A stretch of DNA of 64,000 bases from Flavobacteria bacterium RIFCSPLOWO2_12_FULL_35_11 (GTDB lineage Bacteria > Bacteroidota > Bacteroidia > Flavobacteriales > Flavobacteriaceae): NCBI GenBank assembly GCA_001800975.1, contig MGWK01000055.1, positions 1 to 64,000 on the forward strand, in the 5' to 3' direction. The position numbers and the translations under genes were made by a program. The notes below the pieces were generated by a model. That model ran no database searches. It saw only the letters and a program-made list of their open reading frames with translations, and was not told the DNA's origin. Below are positions 39,072-47,473 of the stretch, piece by piece (position 1 is the first letter of the stretch; the number at the start of each line of letters is the position of its first letter).

Positions 39072-39710
39072 ATGAATTTATTTAAAGTTATTTTAATGGG
39101 CGCTGGTTTTGCTGTGTGTGTGTGTGCTGACGGAATTAATGATCCCGCTAAGAATCCAGCACCTACTGTTTATTCAAATGAGGTATTGGCTGGGCAGCTA
39201 TTATTAAGCACTCTCCCAACAGCCGTACTTGGGGATGCCTGTAATGGCACCACAGAACTTTTTGCTGTTACTTCTGACAATTCTTCGCAACTTGTTTGCC
39301 AATCCGGTAGCTGGGCAAAGCCGTCTGTTACTGCTAAAGTTGTGCAGGAAAATTTGGATAGTTATGTAAACCGCCGAACTTACCCTGCCGATGAAAGTAA
39401 TCTAGCTCCCTATGGGTTTTGTGTTAATGATTGTAATAATATAGATTGTACCTCCGGTCAAAAAAATTGGATAGTATACCAATATCGAATTGTAAAAGTT
39501 GGTGCAAACTATAAGCTTCAACAACAAGCTCGATATTGGTGGGTTAACGCATGGCGTTGGAGTGGTTGGAGTGATTTGGCATTATCTGCTAATAATGATT
39601 TTTATACCGGATCTAATGTGCAACATTTTGTTGCAACCCCGGCAGGGTTAAATATGAGTGGTGAGGGTGGCGGTGTACAATGGCACTGCCTTTACCCATG
39701 GGGGGAGTAG
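39072..39710 (+). CDS. pilV: PilV-type shufflon adhesin, currently expressed form
   Basis: The protein has 212 residues: a signal peptide (FKVILMGAGFAVCVCA), a short constant part to Val75 ending ACNGTTELFAVTSDNSSQLV, then CQSGSW encoded by sfx site a, then a variable C-terminus ending CLYPWGE. The TAG stop lies 3 bases before sfx site b. PilV forms the pilus tip and its C-terminus decides which recipient surface is bound in IncI plasmids. The constant part here is far shorter than that of R64 PilV and lacks a prepilin leader. Inversion at the sites replaces everything after residue 75. Confidence 0.85.
   Translation: MNLFKVILMGAGFAVCVCADGINDPAKNPAPTVYSNEVLAGQLLLSTLPTAVLGDACNGTTELFAVTSDNSSQLVCQSGSWAKPSVTAKVVQENLDSYVNRRTYPADESNLAPYGFCVNDCNNIDCTSGQKNWIVYQYRIVKVGANYKLQQQARYWWVNAWRWSGWSDLALSANNDFYTGSNVQHFVATPAGLNMSGEGGGVQWHCLYPWGE
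39296..39314 (+). repeat. sfx-type recombination site a
   Basis: TTGCCAATCCGGTAGCTGG, direct orientation, in frame in pilV, encoding CQSGSW. It joins the constant part to the variable part and matches the GCCAATCCGG core known from R64 sfx sites. Confidence 0.9.
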
Positions 39711-39713
39711 TGA

Positions 39714-39732
39714 TTGCCAATCCGGTGCGTGG
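39714..39732 (+). repeat. sfx-type recombination site b
   Basis: TTGCCAATCCGGTGCGTGG, direct orientation, immediately after the current pilV stop. Confidence 0.9.
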
Positions 39733-39990
39733 GTGAAGGTCATTTCCGGTAATAATTTAAACTATGATACCATTTGTGCTGCATCACTATCATACCCATA
39801 TGCAGAAAAATACTGCTTAAATTCAGGAAAACGATTACCAACAAAAACTGAATTGGTAATTACCACACTATTGAGTGCAAGGAGTAAACTGTACAGCAAC
39901 AACACTTTCATTTGCACTCTGTGTAGCTCCACCATTATCCCAACGATAATTCAAATTCCCATTTGTTATTTTTCCGATGGCTCTTATTAA
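39714..39990 (+). other. silent pilV C-terminal variant from site b
   Basis: Reading from site b in the CQSG frame gives CQSGAWVKVISGNNLNYDTI, then YPYAEKYCLNSGKRLPTKTE, ending at 39990 after 91 codons. It has no start codon of its own and is expressed only when joined to the constant part. The KYCLNSGKRLPT stretch resembles C-type-lectin-like or formylglycine-type sequences. Its last 120 bases overlap the opposite-strand variant from site c, so one of the two may be truncated. Confidence 0.7.
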
Positions 39991-40147
39991 AGTGTCTGTT
40001 TGACCAAAGCACACAGAATTTGTGATAACTTGAGCTACGCTCTTTCCGAAACAATTCATATCCATATTAAATGCAAAGAAAGTGCTTCTAAATTTCCAAC
40101 AAGTATTATTTCCCCCTCCCGCCTCTTCCCACGCACCGGATTGGCAA
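39868..40147 (-). other. silent pilV C-terminal variant from site c
   Basis: On the minus strand from site c the frame reads CQSGAWEEAGGGNNTCWKFR and continues for 92 codons to FTPCTQ. The NGNLNYRWDNGG stretch and paired Cys fit an extracellular domain. Expressed after inversion between site a and site c. Confidence 0.75.
40129..40147 (-). repeat. sfx-type recombination site c
   Basis: Same 19 bases as site b (TTGCCAATCCGGTGCGTGG) but in inverted orientation. Confidence 0.9.
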
Positions 40148-40151
40148 TCGG

Positions 40152-40515
40152 CTACCTGACACAGCGTACAGCAAAATCAGAATTATCAAAAAAACCAGAA
40201 TAAGTTCCATAGGTGGATGACGAACCATTCCAAACAGTATGGGTGTCGTCTCCCATTCTCGTAAAGCTACCACAGTCCGGGATGGGTGTGGGCGCGATCA
40301 TTATCCGATCATAAATAGAAATACCAAAGTCACCCCAGTCCGGAAGATGATACCCTTGGGCTGAACAACGGTCTACTGCTGCGGTATAAGCGTATAGCCC
40401 TGGTTCGCAGGTTGTTTTATAACATCCTGTTGTTGCTCCGGCAATTACTATTGGGGTTTCATTAGCTGCACAGGTAATTCCACCAGTGACCTTCACCCAC
40501 GCACCGGATTGGCAA
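40152..40515 (-). other. silent pilV C-terminal variant from site d
   Basis: On the minus strand the frame reads CQSGAWVKVTGGITCAANET, then CSAQGYHLPDWGDF, and ends DFAVRCVR after 120 codons with its TAG 4 bases before site c. The YHLPDWGDF/RCV pattern resembles the end of lectin-like or DUF1566-type domains (Cys...LP..W...RCV). Confidence 0.8.
40497..40515 (-). repeat. sfx-type recombination site d
   Basis: TTGCCAATCCGGTGCGTGG on the minus strand, identical to sites b and c. Confidence 0.9.
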
Positions 40516-40834
40516 TCAACGCAATTCAAGCCATTTGTTTATTGAACAACTAGAACCTTTCGTTACGGAGTAGTTTGCACCTACAGGAATAATAATTTGG
40601 TCTGACTGTGCCAAGCCATTACTTCCCCATATGCCTGTATAAATAGCTGTACCATTAATGTAGATAGTATTTCCTCCATAGCCACCAGTAAATGTTAAAC
40701 TGATTGTGATCGGTTTACCTGTACCATTCGTGTATATATCATTATAAGCCCTTGAAGCTGTTACATCTTGCCATGTTTGGCCATAGCCTATTCCATCTCC
40801 ACCCGAAGCCGAACTCCAAACCCCGGATTGGCAA
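40516..40834 (-). other. silent pilV C-terminal variant from site e (tail-fibre-like)
   Basis: On the minus strand the frame reads CQSGVWSSASGGDGIGYGQT, then WQDVTASRAYNDIYTNGTGK, then PITISLTFTGG, for 105 codons, ending KWLELR. The WQDVTASRAxxxxYTNxTGKPI pattern is familiar from phage tail-fibre tips and some PilV variants that bind lipopolysaccharide. Its TGA stop lies directly at site d. Confidence 0.82.
40816..40834 (-). repeat. sfx-type recombination site e
   Basis: TTGCCAATCCGGGGTTTGG on the minus strand, differing from the others in the variable bases after CCGG. Confidence 0.88.
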
Positions 40835-40839
40835 TCGGC

Positions 40840-41176
40840 TTAATAGCAGGTTCGTGTATATATAGGGGTACTGGTTCCGTATGCGTAGTTGGTTATTTTA
40901 TAGTCTGCTTGGATGTACCCAGCTGGACATAAAACTGGTGTATACCCAGAAAAAGGAATTCCTTGGATATAAATTGGAGATTTTCCGCTTGATATATTGC
41001 ATGTTCTAGCATAGATATACATTGCGGTTCCGTATGCGTAGTCGACTGGCTTGTAGTCTACTTCTGTCCAGCCACTTGGGCATAATGATGGAGTGGCTCC
41101 GATTGTTGGAATGCCGAGTAATCTCATAGTAACCGCTCCGCCCCCGCCAACCGCTACCCAGCTACCGGATTGGCAA
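40840..41176 (-). other. silent pilV C-terminal variant from site f
   Basis: On the minus strand the frame reads CQSGSWVAVGGGGAVTMRLL for 111 codons to RTCY. It contains two related halves (CPSGWTEVDYKPVDYAYGTA and CPAGYIQADYKITNYAYGTS), each ending in Y-x-R-T-C, so the domain arose by internal duplication. Confidence 0.78.
41158..41176 (-). repeat. sfx-type recombination site f
   Basis: TTGCCAATCCGGTAGCTGG on the minus strand, identical over 19 bases to site a. It is the outermost site, next to the recombinase gene. Confidence 0.9.
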
Positions 41177-41220
41177 TACTATCTTTAAATATGTGTAAAA
41201 ATATAGTCGCGAAAAATTTA

Positions 41221-42378
41221 CTAAATAGGTGAAATATATTTTATCTCAGTTTTTTTTCTGTTTCTTACATTTAGTAAATTTATTGGGCTTGGTAGTGGTG
41301 GTGTATGACCCTCACAAAGCATATTTACAATCTTTTTTAATAAAAACGCTTGGGCTTCCTTTATAACTTTATTTTCATCCCTCCCTGTTGTGCTTATGTC
41401 TATAAAATCTGGAAAATCAATAGTTATTTTTTTAGATAAGCGGGTAATTATAGCAGGATATGGTTGGAAATGTTCTTTTAAAAGGGCCCGCGTTTTTCTT
41501 CCTTTTGGCTTTGGGTCTAATTTATCAACAAGTTTGTAGCTTTGAATATGGGCATAACGCTTTAACATGGACATACTTTTATGCCCAGAAATTGTTGCTA
41601 CTTCAATACTATTCAACCCTCTTTCGAGAAGCGAACTGATTGCGCAGTGGCGCAAATCATGAAAATGAAAATTTTCAATCCCTAATGAGTTGATGAAGTC
41701 TCTCCATGTGCTTTTTATCCCCGCAGAGGTATAGTTAAATATTTTTCCTGTTTGTCTGGGGGTAAGATAAGTTCTTAAAATTGTAAAAGCTGCACGACTT
41801 AAGGGCACTTCCCTGTGGTCGCCGTTTTTTGTTATTGGTAAAAAAACTGTTCGTTTATCCCAATTAATATTTTCCCATAATAAAGCAAGAATTTCACCTT
41901 GTCTCATTGCCGTTTCTAATGCAAGTGTAATAATGGCATAAAATTCAATATTTTGGTGTTTAAATGCTGCGCGAAGCAACGCTTTCTCTTCTTGTTGCGT
42001 GAGCCTCCTAGCTCTTCCTGGGTTAACTTTTGGTTTTCTAATCTTAAGAACTGGATTTTTTAATATATCCATTCCCCACTCAGAAATAGCGGTGTTAAAG
42101 ATATGGGATAGCAGCATAAGTTCAAGTTTTACGGTTGCCCCGGATAGCGTTCTTGTTGAATCATGAGGGTGTGGGGTTGTTAATCTATTATCCCTGTAAG
42201 ATATAATATGTATAGGGAGTATCTCATTGAATAAGAAGGTGCCTAGCCCATTATTTAAAGAACGAATGCGATAGACTTCTGTTGAGTAGCTTTTTTTATG
42301 AATGGAAACAGTTTTTAAATAGAAATCTAAAATATTTGACATATTATCAGTTATAGAAGGGATTGTTACCGATAACAT
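41221..42378 (-). CDS. rci: Rci-type shufflon tyrosine recombinase
   Basis: The protein has 385 residues. The catalytic residues of the tyrosine recombinase family are visible: Arg159 (ETAMRQGE), His240-x-x-Arg243 (FHDLRH), His266 (SGHKS) and Tyr275 (KRYAHIQ). A C-terminal extension of about 110 residues after the Tyr is longer than usual, as in R64 Rci, where the extension contributes to sfx recognition. It lies next to sfx site f, on the strand opposite to the constant pilV part. It should invert DNA between oppositely oriented sfx sites and so switch the adhesin tip. Confidence 0.88.
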   Translation of the reverse strand: MLSVTIPSITDNMSNILDFYLKTVSIHKKSYSTEVYRIRSLNNGLGTFLFNEILPIHIISYRDNRLTTPHPHDSTRTLSGATVKLELMLLSHIFNTAISEWGMDILKNPVLKIRKPKVNPGRARRLTQQEEKALLRAAFKHQNIEFYAIITLALETAMRQGEILALLWENINWDKRTVFLPITKNGDHREVPLSRAAFTILRTYLTPRQTGKIFNYTSAGIKSTWRDFINSLGIENFHFHDLRHCAISSLLERGLNSIEVATISGHKSMSMLKRYAHIQSYKLVDKLDPKPKGRKTRALLKEHFQPYPAIITRLSKKITIDFPDFIDISTTGRDENKVIKEAQAFLLKKIVNMLCEGHTPPLPSPINLLNVRNRKKTEIKYISPI

Positions 42379-42464
42379 TTAGTAATCTTTCTTCAAATTT
42401 TTAAATACCCGCTATTAATAATTTATTATAATTATATCTTATTTTAAAATTTTTATGATTTGTT

Positions 42465-42497
42465 TTAAGTTAAAATTTATTATAAACCTATTATAAT
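42465..42497 (+). promoter_or_regulatory. 33-bp TTAAG/TATAAT element upstream of the triple-repeat protein
   Basis: TTAAG at 42465, ATTTATTATA at 42475, TATTATAAT at 42489, 68 bases before the ATG at 42533. The surrounding 45 bp nearly equal 17381-17430. Confidence 0.75.
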
Positions 42498-42532
42498 TTG
42501 TTGATATGCAAATTTAACATAGAGGTACAAAA

Positions 42533-43702
42533 ATGTTGACTGTAAATACAAAAGGTGGTAAAGCCTATATTAATGGGATTCTCCCTAAAACAAAATGGGA
42601 AGATCAGCTTCTTAAGGCGGGGTGTACCGCGACAAAAACTGGAGATTTAAAAATCCCGGATGGAAAAAATCCGAAAGAGTTTTTAGTAAAGACTTTAGGT
42701 GCTGAAAATTTAAAAAAATATGGTGATGTAACATATAATGATTTAAGTAATCCTGCTGCAAGTAAAGAAGCTGGAAAATCGGCTCCTGCTGAGAGCAAGG
42801 GCGAGAAAAAAGAGCATGCGTTCGAGGTCGTAGAGAAGGGTGAAAAAGCCTATATTAACGACATTAAAGAAGACAGTAAGTGGCATAAGCAACTTATCGA
42901 GGCCGGTTGTACCGTCACTAAAACAGGCGGGTTATTAGTCCCTGAGGGCAAAAAAGCATCAAAATTCTTAAATGAGGTTTTAGGCAAAGAGAACATGCTT
43001 AAATATGGCGGTTACTCTTTGGTAAAAGATGATGCTGAGGCAAGTAAAAAAGCGGAACAGCCGGCTTCTGCTGAGAACGGAAGCGTACAAGTTTTTATGG
43101 ATAAAGACAAAAAAGAGCCAACTATGGTTATTGTGGGTCTTCACAAAGAAGATTCCGCAGCTCATAAAATTATTAAAGAGGCTGGCGGTCGTTTTAAAGA
43201 CGCCGAAACAAATCCCCACTGGGAGATTGTTAATCCAAAGGTTACGGCGAATATTTTAAAAGCAAATATATTGGCGACGATGGTGACGACTGCTCCGGTC
43301 GAGGAGAGCAAGAGCGAGAAAAAAGAGCATGCGTTCGAGGTTGTTGAGAAGGGGGATAAAGCCTATATCAACGACATTAAAGCCGACAGCAAATGGTATA
43401 AGCAGCTTGTCGAGGCTGGTTGTACCGTTACTAAAACGGGCGGGCTATTGGTCCCTGAGGGCAAAAAAGCTTCAAAATTCCTAAATGAGGTTTTAGGCAA
43501 AGAGAACATGCTTAAATATGGCGGCTACTCTTTGGTAAAAGATGATGCGGCGGCGAATGCCGGTAAAAAAAAAGCAGCAGTCGATCCCGTAAGTGAGCTT
43601 ATAAACAAAGAGGTAAAAGATATGACGGTCGGGGAAGTTCATTCTGCGATGAAAGAGCTTGACGCCAGTCTAACACGCACTCCTGGTATGTCACAGAGCT
43701 AG
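42533..43702 (+). CDS. protein with three copies of an unknown ~75-residue domain
   Basis: The protein has 389 residues. A domain with KAYINGI/DIK, KW..QL..AGCT.TKTG and F....LG.EN..KYG occurs at residues about 1-72, 95-168 and 263-336; the second and third copies are almost identical. Between copies 2 and 3 lies a different segment (VQVFMDKDKKEPTMVIVGLH, then KEDSAAHKIIKEAGGRFKDA). Linkers are Ala/Ser/Glu/Lys-rich. No signal peptide. The small repeated alpha/beta unit could be a DNA-binding module, but I do not recognise it. Confidence 0.65.
   Translation: MLTVNTKGGKAYINGILPKTKWEDQLLKAGCTATKTGDLKIPDGKNPKEFLVKTLGAENLKKYGDVTYNDLSNPAASKEAGKSAPAESKGEKKEHAFEVVEKGEKAYINDIKEDSKWHKQLIEAGCTVTKTGGLLVPEGKKASKFLNEVLGKENMLKYGGYSLVKDDAEASKKAEQPASAENGSVQVFMDKDKKEPTMVIVGLHKEDSAAHKIIKEAGGRFKDAETNPHWEIVNPKVTANILKANILATMVTTAPVEESKSEKKEHAFEVVEKGDKAYINDIKADSKWYKQLVEAGCTVTKTGGLLVPEGKKASKFLNEVLGKENMLKYGGYSLVKDDAAANAGKKKAAVDPVSELINKEVKDMTVGEVHSAMKELDASLTRTPGMSQS
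42813..43548 (+). repeat. intragenic duplication
   Basis: About 230 bp from gcatgcgttcgaggt (near 42817) recur near 43329 with high identity, encoding domain copies 2 and 3 of the triple-repeat protein. Confidence 0.85.
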
Positions 43703-43713
43703 GGGTTTAGTTT

Positions 43714-43734
43714 TCGGCGGTTTTTTACCGCCGA
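43714..43734 (+). terminator. hairpin terminator after the triple-repeat gene
   Basis: TCGGCGGT and ACCGCCGA form an 8-bp GC-rich stem with a T5 loop. Confidence 0.7.
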
Positions 43735-43806
43735 TATATTAAAATCTTTTCAATAGCGGTTTTTTTGACTGTTGTTTAAAGGGTTTTTGGTTTTATGACA
43801 TCATTA

Positions 43807-43839
43807 TTAAGCAGGGTTTTATTATAATATTCTTATAAT
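43807..43839 (+). promoter_or_regulatory. 33-bp TTAAG/TATAAT element upstream of the polyvalent protein
   Basis: TTAAG at 43807, TTTTATTATA at 43817, TCTTATAAT at 43831, 60 bases before the ATG at 43867. Confidence 0.72.
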
Positions 43840-43866
43840 TAATGAAATTATAATCAGGATTTTGCC

Positions 43867-46800
43867 ATGATTGACACACTTGAAGATTCAAACTTATCAC
43901 CTCAAGAGATTGATACTCTTGAGGATTTAAAACCGCATTTGGATGAGATTAATAAGTATCGGGACTATCTTTTGGCAGCGGATTTGCCCGATTTGCCTCT
44001 TTATTCAAACATAGATTCCCTCTCAGAAATTGATTCCCCTGTTAATATCATAGATGCGATAAAGTCGGATATCAATGATTCGGCAGCGCTTTTTGAGAGT
44101 ATTGCTATTACGCTTTCAGAGAAGAATCACCCGTTAGAGAAAATTATCACTACGGATGGTGCAAAAAGAGAGATTACACTAGGTAGGTTCTCTTTTAGAA
44201 AAGAAGGGCATAGGTTTTGGGCGGGTTATAATGGCGGACCGTTCTCTTCCTCTTCTCGTGCAGAGATTCTTAAGGCATCTAAAGAGCTTTTGTCTAAAAC
44301 AACTACGGGGTTGTACGCCGGCAACATGAAGGATGAGATTTTTGACTCTGCGGAAAACAACTTAAAAGATTTAACATATGCGATGGATCGTGCGTATGAT
44401 AAAAACAATAAATATGATTATGCTAGATTGTTTGAGCAGAGGGGGAGAATTGCGGATGTAATTTCATTTACTCTCGTGAAGGTAAAAAGAGAGATTTCTG
44501 TTGTTGAGTCCGATACTGAGATGAAAACAATTTTAGAAGAGATAGCGGGCAGAGCAAATGCTAGAGCAAATGATATCAAAAGAGACTCCTTAGTAATCTC
44601 TAATTTAGATGAAAATAGCGGGGCTGCTATTTTGCAGAACCCACAGAGAGTCGCAATTCCTCCGGAATTTATGAGCACACTTGGCAATATTCGCAGTATA
44701 AAGCATGTTGAGCTTGACTCTAACAGTGATTTAGAGAAAGTTACTGCTCTTTTAAGAGAGATTGAGGGCGCAAATATTGCGACTAATGAGGCATATACTT
44801 TTAAAGTTCGTTACTTGGGAAGGCATAATGCCTACGGTATCTATTTCAAAGAAGGAAGAAACCTAGACGGCGTTGTTGAAAATATGAATCAGGTTATCGT
44901 TGATATACGATACCCTTTTAGTTTTATTCATGAGCTTACACATCATATTGATTTAACAGGTCAAATTGAGAACAGAGATGAGCTGACATATCTGCTTGGT
45001 GGTTATAATAGTTATGATGGGGTTCCTAGCAGTAAGATTGCATACTACTCCAATGATGCGGAGCTTATTGCTAGAGCAGGGGAAGTTAGCTACACTCTTT
45101 ATCAATCAAAATTCAAAGAGGTTTTAGAGCTTTTAAAGGCGCAGAGAGATGGTGATAGCGAAACCGTTTCTAGTCTCAAAAAAGAGCTTGGAGTGGAGTT
45201 TGATGCCACGGAAGAGAATTTTTTTGAGATAATGGCTGTGAATTCTAAAACATCAGGGCTTTCAAAGTCTCTTGATTTTTATGTAGAAAACAGAGGGATA
45301 TATTTTGATTTAAAAAATAGGACTATTGAAGAGCTTGGGCATATGTACTCCACTTTTCAAAATCTTCTAAACTTTGAAGATAAGATTGATTTTATTGCGG
45401 AAAAAACCACTCTTGGTGAATTTTCAAGAGAGAATTTATCACGCTCGGTTTCTTATATAAAAAGAGAAGGTCTTGAAAAATATACCGCGGAAGATTTTTT
45501 CGCAGTTTCAAGAGCGATAAGAGATGGGCGTGTGACGAACATCTCTCTCGATGAGCTTATTGATGATTACGCCGCGCTTGAGAATTCAAAGCGTGGCGTA
45601 AAGCTTGGTTGGGTTATGGGAACAATCGCGAATAAGGATCAGAGATTAAGACATGGTTTTTTAGCTATTGATACCTATAAAGAGCTTTACGCAAAAGGGG
45701 ACAAGGTAAATGGCTACTGCCTTTATCCTACGATAGGCAAAGATGCTATTGTAAGTAAAGAAGAGGGTGAGTTTTTTGAAGTTTTAGCTAGAAAAAGTGG
45801 GGAACACTCTCTTCTTGGAAATATTTTTGATAGCGCAAGCCGTGCAAGAATCGCTCTCTCTATGGAGAGTGCGGATTTTGCGGCTCTTTTGAATGAAAGT
45901 TCAGAATCTAATGTAAAAGTTTTTACGAAAGATTGGTTTTTTAGACATATGCTCCCGCAATATGCGGATATCGCGCCCGATGTCTATACTAAAGCCAAAG
46001 CTGTTTTTGAGGTGATTGAGCCGAAAAAGTTTGAGAGCACTATTTGCGGGCTTGCTCTTTCATATATAAGAGGGGATAAGTCCGCTCATGAGTATGGGCT
46101 TAAGCTTTTAGGAATTGATTCTAATGCTAAAAGCGAGGCTTCTTCTCTTGCTAATATGGCTGTCTTAAATAAATGGTATGGAATTGCAGAGGCTTTTTAC
46201 GATAGAGCAACGGAGGCGATTTTTAAGCTAGAGTTGATAAAGTTTGCTAAAAACAGCGGGGTTGAACTTAACGGTGAATTCAAAGAGGATATAGCTGTCG
46301 TCGCGAATTTGACAAATCTTAGAAAACCTCTTTTTTCTAAAAAAGATTTAGCCGTTATTCTTAAGGATTGTGATAGTGAGGTTTTATCCTCTAAGATTGA
46401 AAAGTATAATGAAGATTTATCATTAAAATATGATGATGAGTATTTGAAAAAAGTAGCATACTCTGATTACTCTATTAGCCGTCGCCGCATTAACGATTTT
46501 AAGCCTTCAAAAGAGTTTTTGGAGAGCGTGAAGGGTATTGAGAATAGTCTTAAGGGCAAGAAGCCTGATGTAGTTACCGGAGAGAGTAAAAAAGAGCGTT
46601 CCAGCGATAAAGGTGTCGATAGAGAGACTACTTTGGAAAAGAGTGTGATTGACGATTCGGCTGTTGGCGCTGTGGTCGGCAAGAGAGCGGATTTGTCGGT
46701 TAGTGAGAAAAAGGGCAAAAATAAAGAGTTGAACATTAAGAGTAAGAGTGGTGATGTTTCGGGCGGCTTAGATTTTTCTTCACTTTTAAAATCTGCTGAG

Positions 46801-47463
46801 CTTAAAGATTTTACTCGAACGGATACCGGAGAGAGTATTAAGATTTTTACTATAATTGATAAATTGAGTAAAGAGCAATTTAAGGATTTTGTTGCCTATT
46901 TGAAAAAAGAGGGGATTGGATACTACTCTAATATTGCCAAAGGTTTTGTTATTAATAGAGACAAAATCGGGCTTTTAGGAGAGAGCAGGGAGGCAGAAGT
47001 TGTGGTTGAGCCTGTTTTGGAGAGAGTAGGTGATATAGATTTGGCTATTGATAAAGAGTTGAGCATTGGAAATCCTAAGTATGCGAAAGCCTCCACAAAA
47101 GAAGAGCATAGTAATGAGAACCAAGATGACACTATTGGCGGCATGGCTGTTCTTACTTCTTCTTCGACTATATCTGAAATAGATAGTTTTTTTAAAGAGA
47201 CTGTTTCTTCTTTTAGCGGGGATTTGCAGGCAAAAGAGATTTTGCATCTTAGAGGGAGTTATCGTGCTTTTGTCGGTGATCTCTTTGCGATATACGATGA
47301 TAGGGCAAAAGAGGCGATTATTAAAGAGATTTATACCCTTAAGGCGCTTAGCGAGGGAAGTGTTGCCGAGATAGCACGGGGATGCGCCGGTGAAACTGCT
47401 GCGGTGAGCAGTCGTTTTCAAAAAGAGTTCGGGCAAGAAAATTTAAGTTTGAATATACAATAA
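43867..47463 (+). CDS. large polyvalent protein with zincin metallopeptidase motif
   Basis: The protein has 1198 residues, hydrophilic throughout. FIHELTHHIDLTG carries His355-Glu356-x-x-His359, a zinc-peptidase motif, in a context typical of the large polyvalent proteins (LPD-type) found on conjugative elements and jumbo phages. Other regions (residues 130-180 with GRFSFRKEGHRFWAGYNGGP, and about 970-1040) look like separate small domains. Polyvalent proteins are thought to enter the recipient with the DNA and protect it; for this protein that role is inferred. It is followed by a small coupled gene. Confidence 0.68.
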   Translation: MIDTLEDSNLSPQEIDTLEDLKPHLDEINKYRDYLLAADLPDLPLYSNIDSLSEIDSPVNIIDAIKSDINDSAALFESIAITLSEKNHPLEKIITTDGAKREITLGRFSFRKEGHRFWAGYNGGPFSSSSRAEILKASKELLSKTTTGLYAGNMKDEIFDSAENNLKDLTYAMDRAYDKNNKYDYARLFEQRGRIADVISFTLVKVKREISVVESDTEMKTILEEIAGRANARANDIKRDSLVISNLDENSGAAILQNPQRVAIPPEFMSTLGNIRSIKHVELDSNSDLEKVTALLREIEGANIATNEAYTFKVRYLGRHNAYGIYFKEGRNLDGVVENMNQVIVDIRYPFSFIHELTHHIDLTGQIENRDELTYLLGGYNSYDGVPSSKIAYYSNDAELIARAGEVSYTLYQSKFKEVLELLKAQRDGDSETVSSLKKELGVEFDATEENFFEIMAVNSKTSGLSKSLDFYVENRGIYFDLKNRTIEELGHMYSTFQNLLNFEDKIDFIAEKTTLGEFSRENLSRSVSYIKREGLEKYTAEDFFAVSRAIRDGRVTNISLDELIDDYAALENSKRGVKLGWVMGTIANKDQRLRHGFLAIDTYKELYAKGDKVNGYCLYPTIGKDAIVSKEEGEFFEVLARKSGEHSLLGNIFDSASRARIALSMESADFAALLNESSESNVKVFTKDWFFRHMLPQYADIAPDVYTKAKAVFEVIEPKKFESTICGLALSYIRGDKSAHEYGLKLLGIDSNAKSEASSLANMAVLNKWYGIAEAFYDRATEAIFKLELIKFAKNSGVELNGEFKEDIAVVANLTNLRKPLFSKKDLAVILKDCDSEVLSSKIEKYNEDLSLKYDDEYLKKVAYSDYSISRRRINDFKPSKEFLESVKGIENSLKGKKPDVVTGESKKERSSDKGVDRETTLEKSVIDDSAVGAVVGKRADLSVSEKKGKNKELNIKSKSGDVSGGLDFSSLLKSAELKDFTRTDTGESIKIFTIIDKLSKEQFKDFVAYLKKEGIGYYSNIAKGFVINRDKIGLLGESREAEVVVEPVLERVGDIDLAIDKELSIGNPKYAKASTKEEHSNENQDDTIGGMAVLTSSSTISEIDSFFKETVSSFSGDLQAKEILHLRGSYRAFVGDLFAIYDDRAKEAIIKEIYTLKALSEGSVAEIARGCAGETAAVSSRFQKEFGQENLSLNIQ

Positions 47464-47473
47464 AGGATTTTTA

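Noticed and set aside
39700-39740. Six-G run before the second pilV reading frame, first read as a phase-variable frameshift.
   Set aside because: The stop before site b is explained as the normal end of the current C-terminal variant; other shufflon variants also stop just before the next site. No frameshift is needed.
40000-40203. Plus-strand frame in the shufflon.
   Set aside because: It is antisense to two pilV variants, crosses an sfx site and does not use the CQSG frame.
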